Position numbers and translations under genes: made by a program
NCBI GenBank assembly: GCA_900771955.1
Contig: CAAGPW010000126.1
Span: forward strand, 1 to 64,000
Length of the DNA: 64,000 nucleotides
Direction of reading: 5' to 3'
Source of the DNA: Lachnospiraceae bacterium
Lineage (GTDB): Bacteria > Bacillota > Clostridia > Lachnospirales > Lachnospiraceae
Notes under the pieces: model-generated
Database searches by the model: none
The model's input: the letters and a program-made list of their open reading frames with translations, nothing else
Told to the model about the DNA's origin: nothing
Shown: positions 45,272 through 55,949 of the stretch, in pieces
Layout: every line of letters begins with the position of its first letter
How positions within the stretch are numbered: the first letter of the stretch is position 1

Positions 45272-45847
45272 ATGAAAAAGATGATTCTTACAGTTGGAAG
45301 ACAGTATGGAAGCGGTGGACGTGAAATCGGACAGAAAGTTGCCGCGAGACTGGGCTATCCGCTTTATGACAAGGATAAGCTGTTAGAACTGGCAAAACAG
45401 GATGGCAGCTACGATGAAGTGAGATCTTTTTATCAGGAAAAGCCGGTCGACAGCCTGTTATATGCGATTGCAATGAGCACATTGACGCAGGGAATGGAGA
45501 GAAAGCCGTTCCAGGAGATCCGAAAACTGATAGAACAGGAACCGTGCATTTTGATTGGACGCTGTGGAAACTATATTACAAAGGATAAACCGGAAGCGCT
45601 GCGTGTATTTATCCATGCAGACAAAGAGTTCCGTGTGAAGCGTGTGGCAGCGGAGAATAATATCTCGGAAGAAAAGGCGGCAAAAAAGATTGCAGAGACC
45701 GATAAGGCCAGGGCATCTTTTTATCGCTTTTATACGAATGAGGAATGGGATCAGGCATCCGGCTATGATCTGGTGCTGAACAGCAGCATGTTTGGAATCG
45801 ACCGGTGTGTGGATATGATCATAAAGAGTATGGAAGTGGAAGGATAG
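45272..45847 (+). CDS. Cytidylate kinase-like protein
   Basis: P-loop kinase of the Cytidylate_kin-like family (191 residues). The start at ATG 45272 is preferred for TGGAGA seven bases upstream; an ATG five codons earlier is weaker. ILTVGRQYGSGGREIG holds the nucleotide-binding loop, CILIGRCGNYI and the Arg-rich segment FRVKRVAAENNI are typical. These short proteins lack parts of true CMK, so the substrate is not certain. A terminator follows. Confidence 0.85.
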   Translation: MKKMILTVGRQYGSGGREIGQKVAARLGYPLYDKDKLLELAKQDGSYDEVRSFYQEKPVDSLLYAIAMSTLTQGMERKPFQEIRKLIEQEPCILIGRCGNYITKDKPEALRVFIHADKEFRVKRVAAENNISEEKAAKKIAETDKARASFYRFYTNEEWDQASGYDLVLNSSMFGIDRCVDMIIKSMEVEG

Positions 45848-45852
45848 AAAAT

Positions 45853-45898
45853 AAAAAAAGCTGGGAAAAATGTTATGACGTTTTTCCCGGCTTTTTTC
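45853..45898 (+). terminator. Terminator of the cytidylate kinase-like gene
   Basis: AAAAAAGC-T-GGGAAAAA / TTTTTCCC-G-GCTTTTTT with a T-run on the plus strand and an A-run upstream. It can act in both directions and also faces the end of the convergent methyltransferase gene. Confidence 0.88.
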
Positions 45899-45943
45899 TT
45901 CTATAGAAAAGACCCCGTTGTGTTAATGTGATAAAGAATGTGA

Positions 45944-46804
45944 TTATTTTCTTTCCCATCTTCCGGATGCACCGCACGGAAGTACAAGGCCGGTTGCGGA
46001 GACTGGGAGTCCGATTTCCTCCGAGTGGACATGGCCGCCGAATTTTTTTAAAGCAGTGCCGAGCATATAGGAAAGCACGGCTGGCTGAAGCCCGGTCGTG
46101 TATGAACTGATCAGGAAAAACAGCGGATCGTCCGAGAGCAGCTTTGCACAGAGTGTGATCAGCGGATAAACGCAGTCTTCAATCTTCCAGATCTCTCCTT
46201 TGGTACCTCTGCCATAAGAAGGCGGGTCCATGATGATCGCGTCATAATGATTGCCACGGCGGATCTCGCGTTCGACAAATTTGACACAGTCATCCACGAT
46301 CCAGCGGATCGGTGCGTCGGCAAGACCGGAGGATACGGCGTTTTCCTTTGCCCAGGTGACCATGCCCTTGGAAGCATCGACGTGTGTTACGCTCGCGCCG
46401 GCTGCTGCTGCTGCGACCGTGGCACCGCCGGTGTAGGCAAACAGATTTAAAACCTTGACTGGACGGTGCGCGTTTTTGATCTTGTCAGAGCACCAGTCCC
46501 AGTTGACGGCCTGCTCCGGGAAAAGTCCGGTGTGCTTGAAGCTGAAAGGTTTTAACTGAAATGTCAGATTTCGGTACTGGATGCTCCACTGCTCTGGCAG
46601 ATCGAAGAATTCCCATTCCCCGCCACCCTTTTTACTGCGGTGGTAATGTGCGTTCATCTTTTTCCAGCAGCGGTTTTCCTTTGGAGTATCCCAGATAACC
46701 TGCGGGTCCGGACGCACCAGAATATAATTGCCCCAGCGCTCTGCCTTTTCTCCCTTTGAACAGTCTATTACTTCATAATCTTTCCATTGATCTGCAATCC
46801 ACAT
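45944..46804 (-). CDS. Class I SAM-dependent methyltransferase, RlmI/RlmK-like
   Basis: Probable rRNA (cytosine-C5 or guanine-N2) methyltransferase. SAM-binding motif LNLFAYTGGATVAAAAAGA (about 117-135), acidic HVDASKGMV, and catalytic-region motif MDPPSYGRG. At 286 residues it lacks the PUA RNA-binding domain of E. coli RlmI; this shorter form is common in Firmicutes. AGAGGA precedes the ATG. Monocistronic. Confidence 0.85.
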   Translation of the reverse strand: MWIADQWKDYEVIDCSKGEKAERWGNYILVRPDPQVIWDTPKENRCWKKMNAHYHRSKKGGGEWEFFDLPEQWSIQYRNLTFQLKPFSFKHTGLFPEQAVNWDWCSDKIKNAHRPVKVLNLFAYTGGATVAAAAAGASVTHVDASKGMVTWAKENAVSSGLADAPIRWIVDDCVKFVEREIRRGNHYDAIIMDPPSYGRGTKGEIWKIEDCVYPLITLCAKLLSDDPLFFLISSYTTGLQPAVLSYMLGTALKKFGGHVHSEEIGLPVSATGLVLPCGASGRWERK

Positions 46805-47083
46805 TTTAAAATCCTCTTATATCTGTAACTTATTTTGCAATTTATTTACGGTAACAGTTTGATTTATTACCTATTATATATATGAAGTTATTATATCGGC
46901 AGCAAGCGTCAGCGTCAATATTTTTCGGTTCCTTTTCGGGATGAAGAATATTATAATGGCGGTGTTATGGTGAGAAAAATAAAACGATGGCCATCTTATG
47001 AAAGGCGGGATTCCCATAAAACGCTCCATTCTTACTGTATGCAGGATTGTATTAAAAAAAATACAATTTTTATGAAAAAAGTA
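46805..47083. other. Non-coding region between the methyltransferase and the S10 promoter
   Basis: AT-rich region with no supported gene. An AT-rich hairpin ATTGTAT / ATACAAT followed by TTTTT (47046-47072) may be a weak terminator isolating the ribosomal cluster. A 54-codon frame starting at about 46967 runs through the S10 promoter and is not believed. Confidence 0.5.
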
Positions 47084-47112
47084 TTGCAAACGCCGGAAAT
47101 ATCATGTATACT
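47084..47112 (+). promoter_or_regulatory. Promoter of the S10-spc-alpha ribosomal cluster
   Basis: TTGCAA (47084-47089), 17-bp spacer, TATACT (47107-47112), 231 bases before rpsJ. It is the only strong promoter seen in front of the cluster. Confidence 0.85.
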
Positions 47113-47343
47113 AGCAATTGCTGTGACATGATAGCGTTGAAACGCGAGGTTGCTGCCTGATATGGCAGGTTTTCCGTGGAGCGAATGTCAAGTTAGGAAA
47201 CTGGCGACAAGTCACTGTACGAATCAAAGATGTCTACGAAAGGTAGAAACAACGTGTGTAAAGCCGTAGGACACACACGGAGAAGTGTACAGTCACCGCT
47301 TGTCGTACTGAAGTAAAAGTGCGAAAAGGAGGCGACTTTTTTT
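47113..47343 (+). promoter_or_regulatory. Structured S10 operon leader RNA
   Basis: The 5' leader folds: CGACAAG (47205) pairs with CTTGTCG (47299), ACTGTAC (47214) with GTACAGT (47287), and these enclose two hairpins, CTAC/GTAG (47234-47246) and CGTGTGT/ACACACG (47253-47279), giving a three-way junction. Such leaders in Firmicutes are thought to be bound by a ribosomal protein (L4 in E. coli) for feedback control. Ligand is inferred. The rpsJ ribosome-binding site lies 38 bases after the junction. Confidence 0.7.
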
Positions 47344-47661
47344 ATGGCAAGTCAAGTAATGAGAATCACGCTCAAAGCTTATGACCACGAATTAGTGGAT
47401 TCATCAGCAAAAAAAATCATCGAGACTGTAAAGAAAAACGGATCACAGGTGAGTGGACCAGTACCACTTCCGACTAAGAAAGAAGTAGTTACGATTCTTA
47501 GAGCAGTACACAAGTACAAAGATTCCAGAGAACAGTTCGAGCAGAGAACTCATAAGAGACTTATCGATATCATTGCACCGACACAGAAAACTGTAGATGC
47601 ATTATCCAGACTGGAAATGCCGGCTGGTGTTTACATTGATATCAAAATGAAAGAAAAGTAA
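47344..47661 (+). CDS. rpsJ: Ribosomal protein S10
   Basis: Small-subunit head protein, also NusE in antitermination complexes. 105 residues; [20 protein letters not shown] and the loop region [11 protein letters not shown] are diagnostic. First gene of the cluster, after the structured leader; AAGGAGG is 11 bases upstream of ATG, a little far. A 196-bp gap to rplC follows, long for this operon. Confidence 0.98.
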   Translation: MASQVMRITLKAYDHELVDSSAKKIIETVKKNGSQVSGPVPLPTKKEVVTILRAVHKYKDSREQFEQRTHKRLIDIIAPTQKTVDALSRLEMPAGVYIDIKMKEK

Positions 47662-47857
47662 GAAAGTCAAAAAATGGCAACAATCCTGAAGGGTTAATAT
47701 AGAAGCAACACAACATTCTGAAAGGAATCAACATATTCGCTTTTACGCGGATTCATAGTGTTCCACTTATATGACTGTTCTAGGATGAACATGGAGTACC
47801 GGGCTTGCCCGGAGAATACAAAATGTTCCGCTGTAGAGAAAACAGGAGGTAAAAAGA

Positions 47858-48541
47858 ATGAAGAAAGCTATCTTAGCTACAAAAGTCGGAATGACTCAGA
47901 TCTTCAATGCAGATGGAGTTATGGTTCCGGTAACTGTATTACAGGCTGGCCCGTGTGTAGTAACACAGATCAAGACCGTTGAGAATGACGGTTACAGCGC
48001 TGTACAGGTTGGTTTCGTTGATAAGAAAGAAAAAGTTGTCAACAAAGATGCCAACGGCAAAAAAGAAATCAGAAACAGACATGGTGTTAACAAGGCAGAA
48101 ATGGGACATTTCGCAAAAGCCGGTGTTTCTGGAAAGAGATATGTAAGAGAGTTCAAATTTGAGAACGCAGCAGATTACAATCTTGCAGATGAGATCAAGG
48201 CTGACATCTTCGCAGAAGGCGATAAGATCGATGCAACTGCAATCTCAAAAGGTAAAGGATTCCAGGGCGCTATTAAGAGACTTGGACAGCACAGAGGACC
48301 GATGGCTCATGGCTCCAAATTCCATCGTCATCAGGGTTCCAATGGTTCCTGCTCCACACCGAGCCGCGTGTTCAAAGGAAAAGGAATGCCGGGTCACATG
48401 GGAAGCGTACAGGTGACAGTTCAGAATCTTGAAATCGTAAGAGTAGATGCTGAAAACAACCTGCTTTTGGTAAAGGGCGCTGTACCGGGACCGAAGAAGT
48501 CTTTAGTAACAATTAAAGAAAGCGTTAAAGTCGCTAATTAG
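47858..48541 (+). CDS. rplC: Ribosomal protein L3
   Basis: Large-subunit assembly initiator near the peptidyl transferase centre. 227 residues, begins [15 protein letters not shown]; the central loop [20 protein letters not shown] is the extension that reaches the active centre. AGGAGG precedes ATG 47858. The 196-bp region before it has a short GC hairpin (GGGCTTGCCC, 47802) but no promoter I can support. Confidence 0.98.
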   Translation: MKKAILATKVGMTQIFNADGVMVPVTVLQAGPCVVTQIKTVENDGYSAVQVGFVDKKEKVVNKDANGKKEIRNRHGVNKAEMGHFAKAGVSGKRYVREFKFENAADYNLADEIKADIFAEGDKIDATAISKGKGFQGAIKRLGQHRGPMAHGSKFHRHQGSNGSCSTPSRVFKGKGMPGHMGSVQVTVQNLEIVRVDAENNLLLVKGAVPGPKKSLVTIKESVKVAN

Positions 48542-48569
48542 TGCTTGACAGGAAAGGAGGAACTTACAG

Positions 48570-49190
48570 ATGGCTAAAGTATCTGTTTATAATATGGAAG
48601 GCAAAGAAGTAGGCAGTATGGAATTAAACGATGCTGTATTCGGTGTTGAAGTAAACGAACATCTGGTACACATGGCAGTAGTTCAGCAGCTTGCAAACAA
48701 TCGTCAGGGAACACAGAAAGCAAAGACACGTTCTGAAGTTCGCGGCGGCGGTAGAAAACCATGGAGACAGAAAGGAACCGGTCATGCAAGACAGGGTTCA
48801 ACAAGAGCTCCACAGTGGACTGGCGGCGGTGTAGTATTCGCTCCGGTTCCGAGAGATTATTCTTTCAAAATGAACCGCAAGGAAAAGAGAGCAGCTCTTA
48901 AATCTGCACTTACATCAAGAGTTCAGGAAAACAAACTTGTTGTTGTTGACGAATTAAAGTTCGACGAGATCAAAACAAAGAAATTTGCTGAAGTTTTAAA
49001 GAACTTAAATCTTGATAAAGCTCTCGTGGTATTAAACGAGAACGATGAAAATGTTGTAATGTCCGCTAAGAACATTCCGACAGTAAAGACAACTCAGATC
49101 AATACGATCAACGTATATGATGTATTGAAATACAACACGGTAGTGCTTACAAAAGCTGCCGCAGAATCCATCGAGGAGGTGTATGCATAA
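48570..49190 (+). CDS. rplD: Ribosomal protein L4
   Basis: Large-subunit protein lining the exit tunnel and, in E. coli, the S10-operon repressor. 206 residues with the tunnel loop [28 protein letters not shown] precedes ATG 48570; the stop TAA shares one base with the rplW start. Confidence 0.98.
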   Translation: MAKVSVYNMEGKEVGSMELNDAVFGVEVNEHLVHMAVVQQLANNRQGTQKAKTRSEVRGGGRKPWRQKGTGHARQGSTRAPQWTGGGVVFAPVPRDYSFKMNRKEKRAALKSALTSRVQENKLVVVDELKFDEIKTKKFAEVLKNLNLDKALVVLNENDENVVMSAKNIPTVKTTQINTINVYDVLKYNTVVLTKAAAESIEEVYA

Positions 49191-49489
49191 TGGCAAACAT
49201 TCAGTATTATGATGTAATCCTCAAACCGGTAGTAACCGAGAAGAGCATGTCTGCTATGGCTGAAAAGAAATATACATTTTTCGTTCACCCGGAAGCAAAC
49301 AAGACCATGATCAAAGAAGCAGTTGAAAGAATGTTCGAAGGAACAAAGGTTGCCAGCGTAAACACCATGAATATGGATGGAAAGACAAAAAGACGCGGCA
49401 TGAAAGTCGGAAAGACTGCAAAGACAAAGAAAGCTATCGTTCAGCTTACAGAGGACAGTGCAGATATTGAAATCTTCGCTGGACTGTAA
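49190..49489 (+). CDS. rplW: Ribosomal protein L23
   Basis: Exit-site protein that docks trigger factor and SRP. 99 residues; [12 protein letters not shown] and [12 protein letters not shown] are typical. ATAATG overlap with rplD indicates translational coupling. Confidence 0.97.
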   Translation: MANIQYYDVILKPVVTEKSMSAMAEKKYTFFVHPEANKTMIKEAVERMFEGTKVASVNTMNMDGKTKRRGMKVGKTAKTKKAIVQLTEDSADIEIFAGL

Positions 49490-49585
49490 AATCAGATCCT
49501 TTAAAACCATGTACAGAAAAGTACGACAATAAATCAGAAGCGAACACTGCCGGAAGGCAGGCGCGACATTGAAAGGAGAAACAAA

Positions 49586-50431
49586 ATGGGAATTAAGACA
49601 TATAACCCATATACACCTTCCAGAAGAAATATGACTGGCTCTGATTTCTCTGAAATTACAAAGAAGACACCGGAGAAGTCACTCGTTGTTTCTTTAAAGA
49701 AAAACGCTGGCCGTAACAATCAGGGTAAAATCACAGTTAGACACCATGGTGGTGGAAACAGACAGAAATACAGAATCATTGATTTCAAGAGAAACAGCAA
49801 GGATGGTATCCCTGCAAAAGTTATCGGTATCGAGTACGATCCGAACAGAACAGCAAACATCGCTCTGATCTGCTATGCAGACGGACAGAAAACTTATATT
49901 CTTGCTCCGGAAGGACTTACAGACGGTATGACCGTTATGAGTGGTGCGGAAGCAGAAGTAAGAGTTGGTAACTGCTTACCGCTTGAGAACATTCCGGTTG
50001 GTACACAGGTACACAATATTGAATTATACGCAGGCAAGGGTGGACAGCTTGTTCGTTCCGCTGGTATGAGTGCACAGCTCATGGCAAAAGAAGGAAAGTA
50101 TGCAACCTTAAGACTTCCTTCCGGAGAAATGCGTATGGTTCCGCTTGGATGCAGAGCAACCATCGGTGTAATCGGAAATGGTGATCACAACCTCGTAAAT
50201 CTTGGTAAAGCCGGACGTAAACGTCATATGGGCATCAGACCTACTGTTCGTGGTTCCGTTATGAACCCGAATGACCATCCGCACGGTGGTGGTGAAGGAA
50301 AAGCACCTGTTGGACGCCCGGGCCCATGCACACCTTGGGGTAAACCTGCTCTTGGTCTTAAGACACGTAAGAAGAAGAAAGCTTCTAACAAGATGATCGT
50401 AAGAAGAAGAGACGGCAAAGCTATCAAATAA
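49586..50431 (+). CDS. rplB: Ribosomal protein L2
   Basis: Highly conserved large-subunit protein for subunit association and peptidyl transfer. 281 residues, [20 protein letters not shown] start and the C-terminal [20 protein letters not shown] with the critical His. AAAGGAG precedes ATG 49586. Confidence 0.98.
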   Translation: MGIKTYNPYTPSRRNMTGSDFSEITKKTPEKSLVVSLKKNAGRNNQGKITVRHHGGGNRQKYRIIDFKRNSKDGIPAKVIGIEYDPNRTANIALICYADGQKTYILAPEGLTDGMTVMSGAEAEVRVGNCLPLENIPVGTQVHNIELYAGKGGQLVRSAGMSAQLMAKEGKYATLRLPSGEMRMVPLGCRATIGVIGNGDHNLVNLGKAGRKRHMGIRPTVRGSVMNPNDHPHGGGEGKAPVGRPGPCTPWGKPALGLKTRKKKKASNKMIVRRRDGKAIK

Positions 50432-50446
50432 TTAGGAGGAAAGACA

Positions 50447-50728
50447 ATGGCAAGATCACTGAAAAAAGGACCATTTGCAGATGCAAGCTTACTGAAGAAA
50501 GTAGACGCTATGAATGCAAAGGGCGATAAATCTGTTATTAAGACATGGTCACGTCGTTCTACAATTTTCCCATCCTTTGTTGGACATACAATTGCAGTTC
50601 ACGATGGCAGAAAACATGTTCCGGTATATGTTACCGAGGATATGGTTGGACACAAACTCGGTGAGTTCGTAGCAACCAGAACTTACAGAGGCCATGGAAA
50701 AGACGAAAAGAAATCAGGCGTTAAATAA
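50447..50728 (+). CDS. rpsS: Ribosomal protein S19
   Basis: Small-subunit head protein contacting S13 and the large subunit. 93 residues: [20 protein letters not shown] and the conserved [22 protein letters not shown] before ATG 50447. Confidence 0.98.
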   Translation: MARSLKKGPFADASLLKKVDAMNAKGDKSVIKTWSRRSTIFPSFVGHTIAVHDGRKHVPVYVTEDMVGHKLGEFVATRTYRGHGKDEKKSGVK

Positions 50729-50756
50729 ATAGTATTTTTGAAAGGAGGTTTCCGTC

Positions 50757-51143
50757 ATGGCAAAAGGACATAGATCCCAAATTAAGAGAGAAAGAAATGC
50801 AGTAAAAGATACAAGACCTTCAGCAAAATTATCCTTTGCTAGAATGTCAGTTCAGAAGGCTTGCTTCGTATTAGATGCGATCCGCGGCAAAGACGTTGAG
50901 ACAGCATTAGGAATTGTGACTTACAATCCGAGATACGCTTCAAGCGTTGTTGAAAAATTATTAAAATCTGCAATTGCAAACGCTGAAAACAACAACGGAA
51001 TGAATGCAGAGAACCTTTACGTAGCAGAGTGCTATGCAAACAAAGGACCTACAATGAAACGAGTTAGACCGAGAGCACAGGGTAGAGCTTACAGAATCGA
51101 AAAGAGAATGAGCCACATCACAATCGTGCTTGATGAGAGATAA
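50757..51143 (+). CDS. rplV: Ribosomal protein L22
   Basis: Exit-tunnel protein. 128 residues with the tunnel hairpin region [20 protein letters not shown], the site of macrolide-resistance changes in other bacteria; no anomaly seen. AAAGGAGG before ATG 50757. Confidence 0.97.
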   Translation: MAKGHRSQIKRERNAVKDTRPSAKLSFARMSVQKACFVLDAIRGKDVETALGIVTYNPRYASSVVEKLLKSAIANAENNNGMNAENLYVAECYANKGPTMKRVRPRAQGRAYRIEKRMSHITIVLDER

Positions 51144-51154
51144 GGAGGGCAAAC

Positions 51155-51811
51155 ATGGGACAGAAAGTGAATCCTCATGGCTTAAGAGTCGGCGTTATCA
51201 AAGATTGGGACTCTAAGTGGTACGCAGAGGGAGACTTTGCAGATCTGCTGGTCGAAGACCACAAAATCAGAACATTTCTTAAGAAAAAATTATACAGCGC
51301 AGGTGTTTCTAAAATCGAGATCGAGAGAGCATCTGACCGCGTTAAGGTTATCCTTTACACAGCAAAGCCGGGTGTTGTAATCGGAAAAGGCGGCGCTGAA
51401 ATCGAAAAGATCAAGGCTGAGCTTCAGCAGTTCACAGACAAGAAGCTTGTTGTAGATATCAAAGAAGTAAAGAGACCAGATAAGGATGCCCAGTTAGTAG
51501 CTGAGAACATCGCATTACAGTTGGAGAACCGTATTTCTTTCCGTAGAGCAATGAAGTCCTGCATGCAGAGAAGCATGAAGTCCGGCGCTCTTGGAATCAA
51601 GACCTGCTGTTCCGGACGTTTGGGCGGAGCTGATATGGCACGTACCGAATTCTACAGTGATGGAACAATCCCGCTTCAGACTATCCGTGCAGACATCGAT
51701 TACGGATTTGCAGAAGCAGATACAACTTACGGCAAGGTTGGCGTAAAAGTATGGATTTATAAAGGAGAAGTACTTCCGACGAAAGGAAATAAGGAAGGGA
51801 GCGATAAATAA
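51155..51811 (+). CDS. rpsC: Ribosomal protein S3
   Basis: Small-subunit head protein at the mRNA entry site, with a KH domain ([17 protein letters not shown]). 218 residues, [20 protein letters not shown] start. The TAATG junction couples it to rplP. Confidence 0.98.
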   Translation: MGQKVNPHGLRVGVIKDWDSKWYAEGDFADLLVEDHKIRTFLKKKLYSAGVSKIEIERASDRVKVILYTAKPGVVIGKGGAEIEKIKAELQQFTDKKLVVDIKEVKRPDKDAQLVAENIALQLENRISFRRAMKSCMQRSMKSGALGIKTCCSGRLGGADMARTEFYSDGTIPLQTIRADIDYGFAEADTTYGKVGVKVWIYKGEVLPTKGNKEGSDK

Positions 51812-52248
51812 TGTTAATACCTAAGAAAGTAAAACATCGTACGCAGTTCCGTGGCTCCATGGCCGGAAAAGCAATGAGAGGTAATAAGATTACCAACGGT
51901 TCCTATGGTATCGTAGCATTGGAACCATGCTGGATCAAATCAAACCAGATCGAAGCTGCCCGTATAGCGATGACTCGTTATATCAAGCGTGGTGGTAAAG
52001 TATGGATTAAAATTTTCCCTGACAAACCGGTTTCCCACAAACCTTTAGGAGTTCGTATGGGTAAAGGAAAGGGTGCTTTAGAGTACTGGGTAGCTGTTGT
52101 TAAGCCAGGACGTGTATTATTTGAAATCTCTGACGTGCCAGACGACATTGCGAAGGAAGCATTACGTCTTGCTACACATAAATTACCTTGTAAATGTAAA
52201 GTAGTTTCACGTGCAGACTTAGAAGGCGGTGAATCAAATGAAAACTAG
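51811..52248 (+). CDS. rplP: Ribosomal protein L16
   Basis: Large-subunit protein at the A-site tRNA elbow. 145 residues: [20 protein letters not shown] and [20 protein letters not shown] are diagnostic. Its last codons overlap the rpmC start by 11 bases. Confidence 0.98.
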   Translation: MLIPKKVKHRTQFRGSMAGKAMRGNKITNGSYGIVALEPCWIKSNQIEAARIAMTRYIKRGGKVWIKIFPDKPVSHKPLGVRMGKGKGALEYWVAVVKPGRVLFEISDVPDDIAKEALRLATHKLPCKCKVVSRADLEGGESNEN

Positions 52249-52447
52249 TAAATATTTAGAAGAATTAAAATCACAGTCCGCTGCAGATTTAAAGATGCAG
52301 TTAGTAGACGCAAAAAAAGAACTTTTCAATTTGAGATTCCAGAATGCTACGAATCAGTTAGATAACACGAGCAGAATCAAAGAAGTAAGAAAGAATATTG
52401 CCAGAATCCAGACGATCATCACGGAAAAGGCAAACGCTGCAGAATAA
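52238..52447 (+). CDS. rpmC: Ribosomal protein L29
   Basis: Two-helix protein beside L23 at the tunnel exit. 69 residues from ATG 52238 (GGCGGTG upstream, within rplP). [20 protein letters not shown] is the signature. Confidence 0.96.
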   Translation: MKTSKYLEELKSQSAADLKMQLVDAKKELFNLRFQNATNQLDNTSRIKEVRKNIARIQTIITEKANAAE

Positions 52448-52494
52448 GATTGCAGGCATAAAATTTTCCCATAAATCCAGAAAGGAGAAAAATC

Positions 52495-52752
52495 GTGGAA
52501 GAAAGAAATCTTAGAAAAACACGTGTTGGTGTTGTTGTAAGTGATAAAATGGATAAGACTATCGTTGTTGCTGTAAAAGATAACGTAAGACATTCCTTAT
52601 ACAACAAGATCGTTAAAAGAACTTATAAATTAAAAGCTCATGATGAAAACAACGAGTGCAAAATCGGTGATACAGTCAGAGTTATGGAAACAAGACCTCT
52701 CTCAAAAGACAAGAGATGGAGACTTGTAGAAATCGTGGAAAGAGCAAAATAA
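52495..52752 (+). CDS. rpsQ: Ribosomal protein S17
   Basis: Small-subunit OB-fold protein binding 16S helix 11. 85 residues from GTG 52495 (AAAGGAG upstream). [20 protein letters not shown] and [19 protein letters not shown] are typical. Confidence 0.97.
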   Translation: MEERNLRKTRVGVVVSDKMDKTIVVAVKDNVRHSLYNKIVKRTYKLKAHDENNECKIGDTVRVMETRPLSKDKRWRLVEIVERAK

Positions 52753-52771
52753 TTGAAGGAGGCTTACCGGT

Positions 52772-53140
52772 ATGGTACAACAGGAAACCAGACTGAAGGT
52801 CGCTGATAACACCGGAGCAAAAGAATTATTATGCATTCGTGTTATGGGCGGATCAACCAGAAGATATGCAAATATTGGTGATATCATTACTGCTACTGTT
52901 AAAGATGCAACACCAGGCGGCGTTGTTAAAAAAGGCGATGTTGTGAAAGCAGTAGTTGTTCGTACAGTGAAAGGTGCACGTCGTAAAGATGGTTCTTATA
53001 TCAAATTTGACGAAAATGCTGCCGTTATTATTAAAGATGACAAAACTCCAAGAGGAACCCGTATCTTTGGACCAGTAGCAAGAGAGCTTCGTGACAAACA
53101 GTTTATGAAAATTGTTTCTTTAGCTCCGGAAGTTTTATAG
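52772..53140 (+). CDS. rplN: Ribosomal protein L14
   Basis: Large-subunit interface protein, target of the RsfS silencing factor. 122 residues, begins [20 protein letters not shown], ends [17 protein letters not shown] before ATG 52772. Confidence 0.98.
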   Translation: MVQQETRLKVADNTGAKELLCIRVMGGSTRRYANIGDIITATVKDATPGGVVKKGDVVKAVVVRTVKGARRKDGSYIKFDENAAVIIKDDKTPRGTRIFGPVARELRDKQFMKIVSLAPEVL

Positions 53141-53152
53141 GAGGTATTAAAG

Positions 53153-53464
53153 ATGGCATCTATGAAGATTAAAAAAGGCGATACCGTTAAGGTTATCGCT
53201 GGTAGAGATAAAGACAAAGAAGGCAAGGTCATTGCTGTAAACAAAAAAGAAGGCACTCTCCTTGTTGAAGGTGTCAACATGGTTACAAAGCATACAAAGC
53301 CGAGTATGACAAACCAGCAGGGCGGTATCGTCCATCAGGAAGGACCGATCGATGCTTCTAACGTAATGTATCTTCACAAAGGAAAAGCTACCAGAGTCGG
53401 ATTTAAGATGGATGGAGACAAGAAGGTACGTTTCGCAAAATCAACAGGCGATGTAATTGATTAA
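53153..53464 (+). CDS. rplX: Ribosomal protein L24
   Basis: Assembly-initiating KOW protein of the large subunit. 103 residues: [20 protein letters not shown] and [15 protein letters not shown] precedes ATG 53153. Confidence 0.97.
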   Translation: MASMKIKKGDTVKVIAGRDKDKEGKVIAVNKKEGTLLVEGVNMVTKHTKPSMTNQQGGIVHQEGPIDASNVMYLHKGKATRVGFKMDGDKKVRFAKSTGDVID

Positions 53465-53487
53465 TTTTGGAGAGGAGGTCCAGACAG

Positions 53488-54027
53488 TTGAACAGACTGA
53501 AAGAACAGTATCAGAACGAAATCGTTGATGCGTTAATTAAAAAATTCGGATATAAAAATAAAATGGAAGTGCCAAAGCTCGATAAGATCGTTATCAACAT
53601 GGGTATTGGTGAAGCAAAAGAGAATGCAAAAGTGCTGGAAGCTGCTATGAATGACATGCAGACAATCGCAGGTCAGAAGCCGGTCATCACAAAAGCAAAG
53701 AACTCCATCGCAAACTTCAAGTTAAGAGAAGGAATGCCGATCGGATGCAAGGTTACCTTAAGAGGAGAGAAGATGTATGATTTCCTTGATCGTCTTGTAA
53801 ATCTTGCACTGCCGCGTGTACGTGACTTCAGAGGTATCAACCCGAATTCCTTCGACGGAAGAGGAAACTATGCACTTGGTATCAAAGAGCAGATCATCTT
53901 CCCGGAAATCGAGTTCGACAAGGTTGACAAGGTAAGAGGTATGGACATTATTTTTGTTACTACCGCAAAGACTGACGAAGAAGCACGTGAATTATTGACA
54001 CAGTTCAATATGCCATTCGCTAAATAA
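53488..54027 (+). CDS. rplE: Ribosomal protein L5
   Basis: 5S rRNA-binding protein contacting P-site tRNA. 179 residues from TTG 53488, chosen because AGAGGAGG lies 8-9 bases upstream and the length matches the family; an ATG seven codons earlier sits on that ribosome-binding site. [20 protein letters not shown] is diagnostic. Confidence 0.96.
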   Translation: MNRLKEQYQNEIVDALIKKFGYKNKMEVPKLDKIVINMGIGEAKENAKVLEAAMNDMQTIAGQKPVITKAKNSIANFKLREGMPIGCKVTLRGEKMYDFLDRLVNLALPRVRDFRGINPNSFDGRGNYALGIKEQIIFPEIEFDKVDKVRGMDIIFVTTAKTDEEARELLTQFNMPFAK

Positions 54028-54045
54028 GATTAGGAGGGAATTCAA

Positions 54046-54231
54046 ATGGCAAAAACTTCAATGAAGATTAAACAGCAGCGTAAACCGAAATTCTCTACTA
54101 GAGCATATACACGTTGCAGAATTTGTGGCCGTCCACATTCCGTATTAAGAAAATATGGTATTTGCAGAGTATGCTTCCGCGAGATGGCATACAAGGGCGA
54201 AATCCCGGGCGTTAAGAAAGCAAGCTGGTAG
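54046..54231 (+). CDS. rpsN: Ribosomal protein S14, zinc-binding type
   Basis: Short (61-residue) S14 with a CxxC...CxxC zinc ribbon ([15 protein letters not shown]). AGGAGG before ATG 54046. A 180-bp gap without a gene follows before rpsH. Confidence 0.97.
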   Translation: MAKTSMKIKQQRKPKFSTRAYTRCRICGRPHSVLRKYGICRVCFREMAYKGEIPGVKKASW

Positions 54232-54411
54232 GCCGGAAACACTTAAACAAAGCAAGCCTGTGGCGAAGCTTGGATTTAGTGAGAGGCCGTTCTGTGAGAT
54301 TCGTGAGATCGGGCCCGTATCTGGTGCAGGTTGAACTTATCGAACAGAACATCCTTAAGGCGCTGTCGTTATTTGAGTAGATTTAATATAAGCAAGGAGG
54401 AAATACACATC

Positions 54412-54813
54412 ATGACTATGAGTGATCCAATCGCAGATATGCTTACAAGAATCCGTAATGCAAATACTGCTAAACATGATACAGTAGATGTTCCGTCATC
54501 TAAGATGAAAGTCGCTATTGCAGACATCCTGGAAAAAGAAGGATATATTGCAAAGTACGAAATCGTGGAAGATGGTAACTTCAAGACAATCCGTATCACC
54601 TTAAAATATGGTGCGGACAAGAATGAAAAGATTATCACCGGCTTAAAGAGAATTTCAAAACCGGGTCTTCGCGCATACGTTGGAAAAGATGATATTCCGA
54701 AGGTACTTGGTGGTCTTGGAATCGCAATCCTTTCCACAAACCAGGGAATCATCACTGACAAGGAAGCAAGAAAGCTTCAGGTCGGCGGAGAGGTTCTTGC
54801 ATTCGTCTGGTAG
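54412..54813 (+). CDS. rpsH: Ribosomal protein S8
   Basis: Central 16S rRNA-binding protein; in E. coli the spc-operon repressor. 133 residues from ATG 54412 (AAGGAGGAA upstream); a longer in-frame reading lacks a site. [20 protein letters not shown] and [15 protein letters not shown] are typical. Confidence 0.97.
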   Translation: MTMSDPIADMLTRIRNANTAKHDTVDVPSSKMKVAIADILEKEGYIAKYEIVEDGNFKTIRITLKYGADKNEKIITGLKRISKPGLRAYVGKDDIPKVLGGLGIAILSTNQGIITDKEARKLQVGGEVLAFVW

Positions 54814-54840
54814 TCATAAGACGCTTGACGAACAGAACAT

Positions 54841-54861
54841 CTTACCGAAGCGTTCGGTAAG
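54841..54861 (+). repeat. Intercistronic hairpin between rpsH and rplF
   Basis: CTTACCGAA / TTCGGTAAG perfect 9-bp stem, loop GCG. No T-run follows; perhaps an RNA-processing or stability element. Confidence 0.55.
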
Positions 54862-54932
54862 AAACAATATAAATCATCCAAAAGTATAAACCAGTCTTAT
54901 GGCTGGACATACAATAAATGAAACAATGCGGC

Positions 54933-54950
54933 GATGGCGGTCACGCCATC
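54933..54950 (+). repeat. Second hairpin upstream of rplF
   Basis: GATGGCG / CGCCATC, 7-bp stem with a 4-base loop, 26 bases before the rplF start. It could influence rplF translation. Confidence 0.45.
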
Positions 54951-54975
54951 CAACACAATTATAGGAGGTACGGGC

Positions 54976-55515
54976 ATGTCACGTATAGGAAGAATGCCAA
55001 TCGCAATTCCGGACGGAGTAACCGTTACAATTGCAGAAAATAATCATGTGACTGTAAAAGGTCCTAAGGGAACTCTGGAGAGAACTCTTCCAGCAGAAAT
55101 GGAAATTAAATTAGAAGGTTCTGAAGTTGTTGTTAGCAGACCAAATGATTTAAAGAAAATGAAATCCTTACATGGTTTAACAAGAACATTAATTCATAAC
55201 ATGGTAGTCGGTGTTACCGATGGATTTACAAAAGAACTCGAAGTAAATGGTGTAGGTTACAGAGCTTCCAAAGCAGGCAAAAAGCTTACATTAAACCTTG
55301 GATATTCTCATCCGGTAGAGATGGAAGATCCGGAAGGTCTTGAGTCCAAAGTAGACGGTAACAAGATCATCATCTCAGGTATCGATAAAGAAAAAGTTGG
55401 CCAGTACGCAGCGGAAATCAGAGATAAGAGAAGACCGGAACCTTACAAGGGCAAGGGTATCAAATATGCTGATGAAGTTATTAGACGTAAAGTTGGTAAG
55501 ACTGGTAAGAAATAA
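54976..55515 (+). CDS. rplF: Ribosomal protein L6
   Basis: Large-subunit protein near the factor-binding site. 179 residues from ATG 54976 (TAGGAGGT upstream). [19 protein letters not shown] start; C-terminal [20 protein letters not shown] signature. Confidence 0.98.
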   Translation: MSRIGRMPIAIPDGVTVTIAENNHVTVKGPKGTLERTLPAEMEIKLEGSEVVVSRPNDLKKMKSLHGLTRTLIHNMVVGVTDGFTKELEVNGVGYRASKAGKKLTLNLGYSHPVEMEDPEGLESKVDGNKIIISGIDKEKVGQYAAEIRDKRRPEPYKGKGIKYADEVIRRKVGKTGKK

Positions 55516-55534
55516 TTAAAGGAGTGAGACAAGA

Positions 55535-55903
55535 ATGGTTAGTAAGAAATCAAGAACAGTAGTTCGTGAAAATAAGCATAGAAGAATGCGCAATAATCTT
55601 TCTGGTACAGCTGAAAGACCACGTCTTGCAGTATTCAGAAGCAATAATCATATGTACGCTCAGATTATTGACGATACAGTTGGAAATACCCTGGTAGCAG
55701 CTTCTACATTAGACAAAGATGTAAAGGAAGCATGCGAGAAGACTAATAACGTAGATGCAGCAGCACAGGTTGGTACTGCAATTGCGAAAAAAGCTCTGGA
55801 AAAAGGTATTAAGACTGTTGTCTTCGACAGAGGCGGTTTCTTATATGCAGGAAAAGTAAAGGCATTAGCCGACGCAGCACGCGAAGCTGGATTAGAATTC
55901 TAG
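55535..55903 (+). CDS. rplR: Ribosomal protein L18
   Basis: 5S rRNA-binding protein, 122 residues. [24 protein letters not shown] start (residues 15-34) and [20 protein letters not shown] end are typical. AAAGGAGTG before ATG 55535. Confidence 0.98.
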   Translation: MVSKKSRTVVRENKHRRMRNNLSGTAERPRLAVFRSNNHMYAQIIDDTVGNTLVAASTLDKDVKEACEKTNNVDAAAQVGTAIAKKALEKGIKTVVFDRGGFLYAGKVKALADAAREAGLEF

Positions 55904-55949
55904 GAATCCGTAACAGGATTCTCCAATATTTAAGGAGGAAACGAATTAC

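Noticed and set aside
46967..47131. 54-codon ORF upstream of rpsJ
   Set aside because: It covers the S10 promoter and has no ribosome-binding site.
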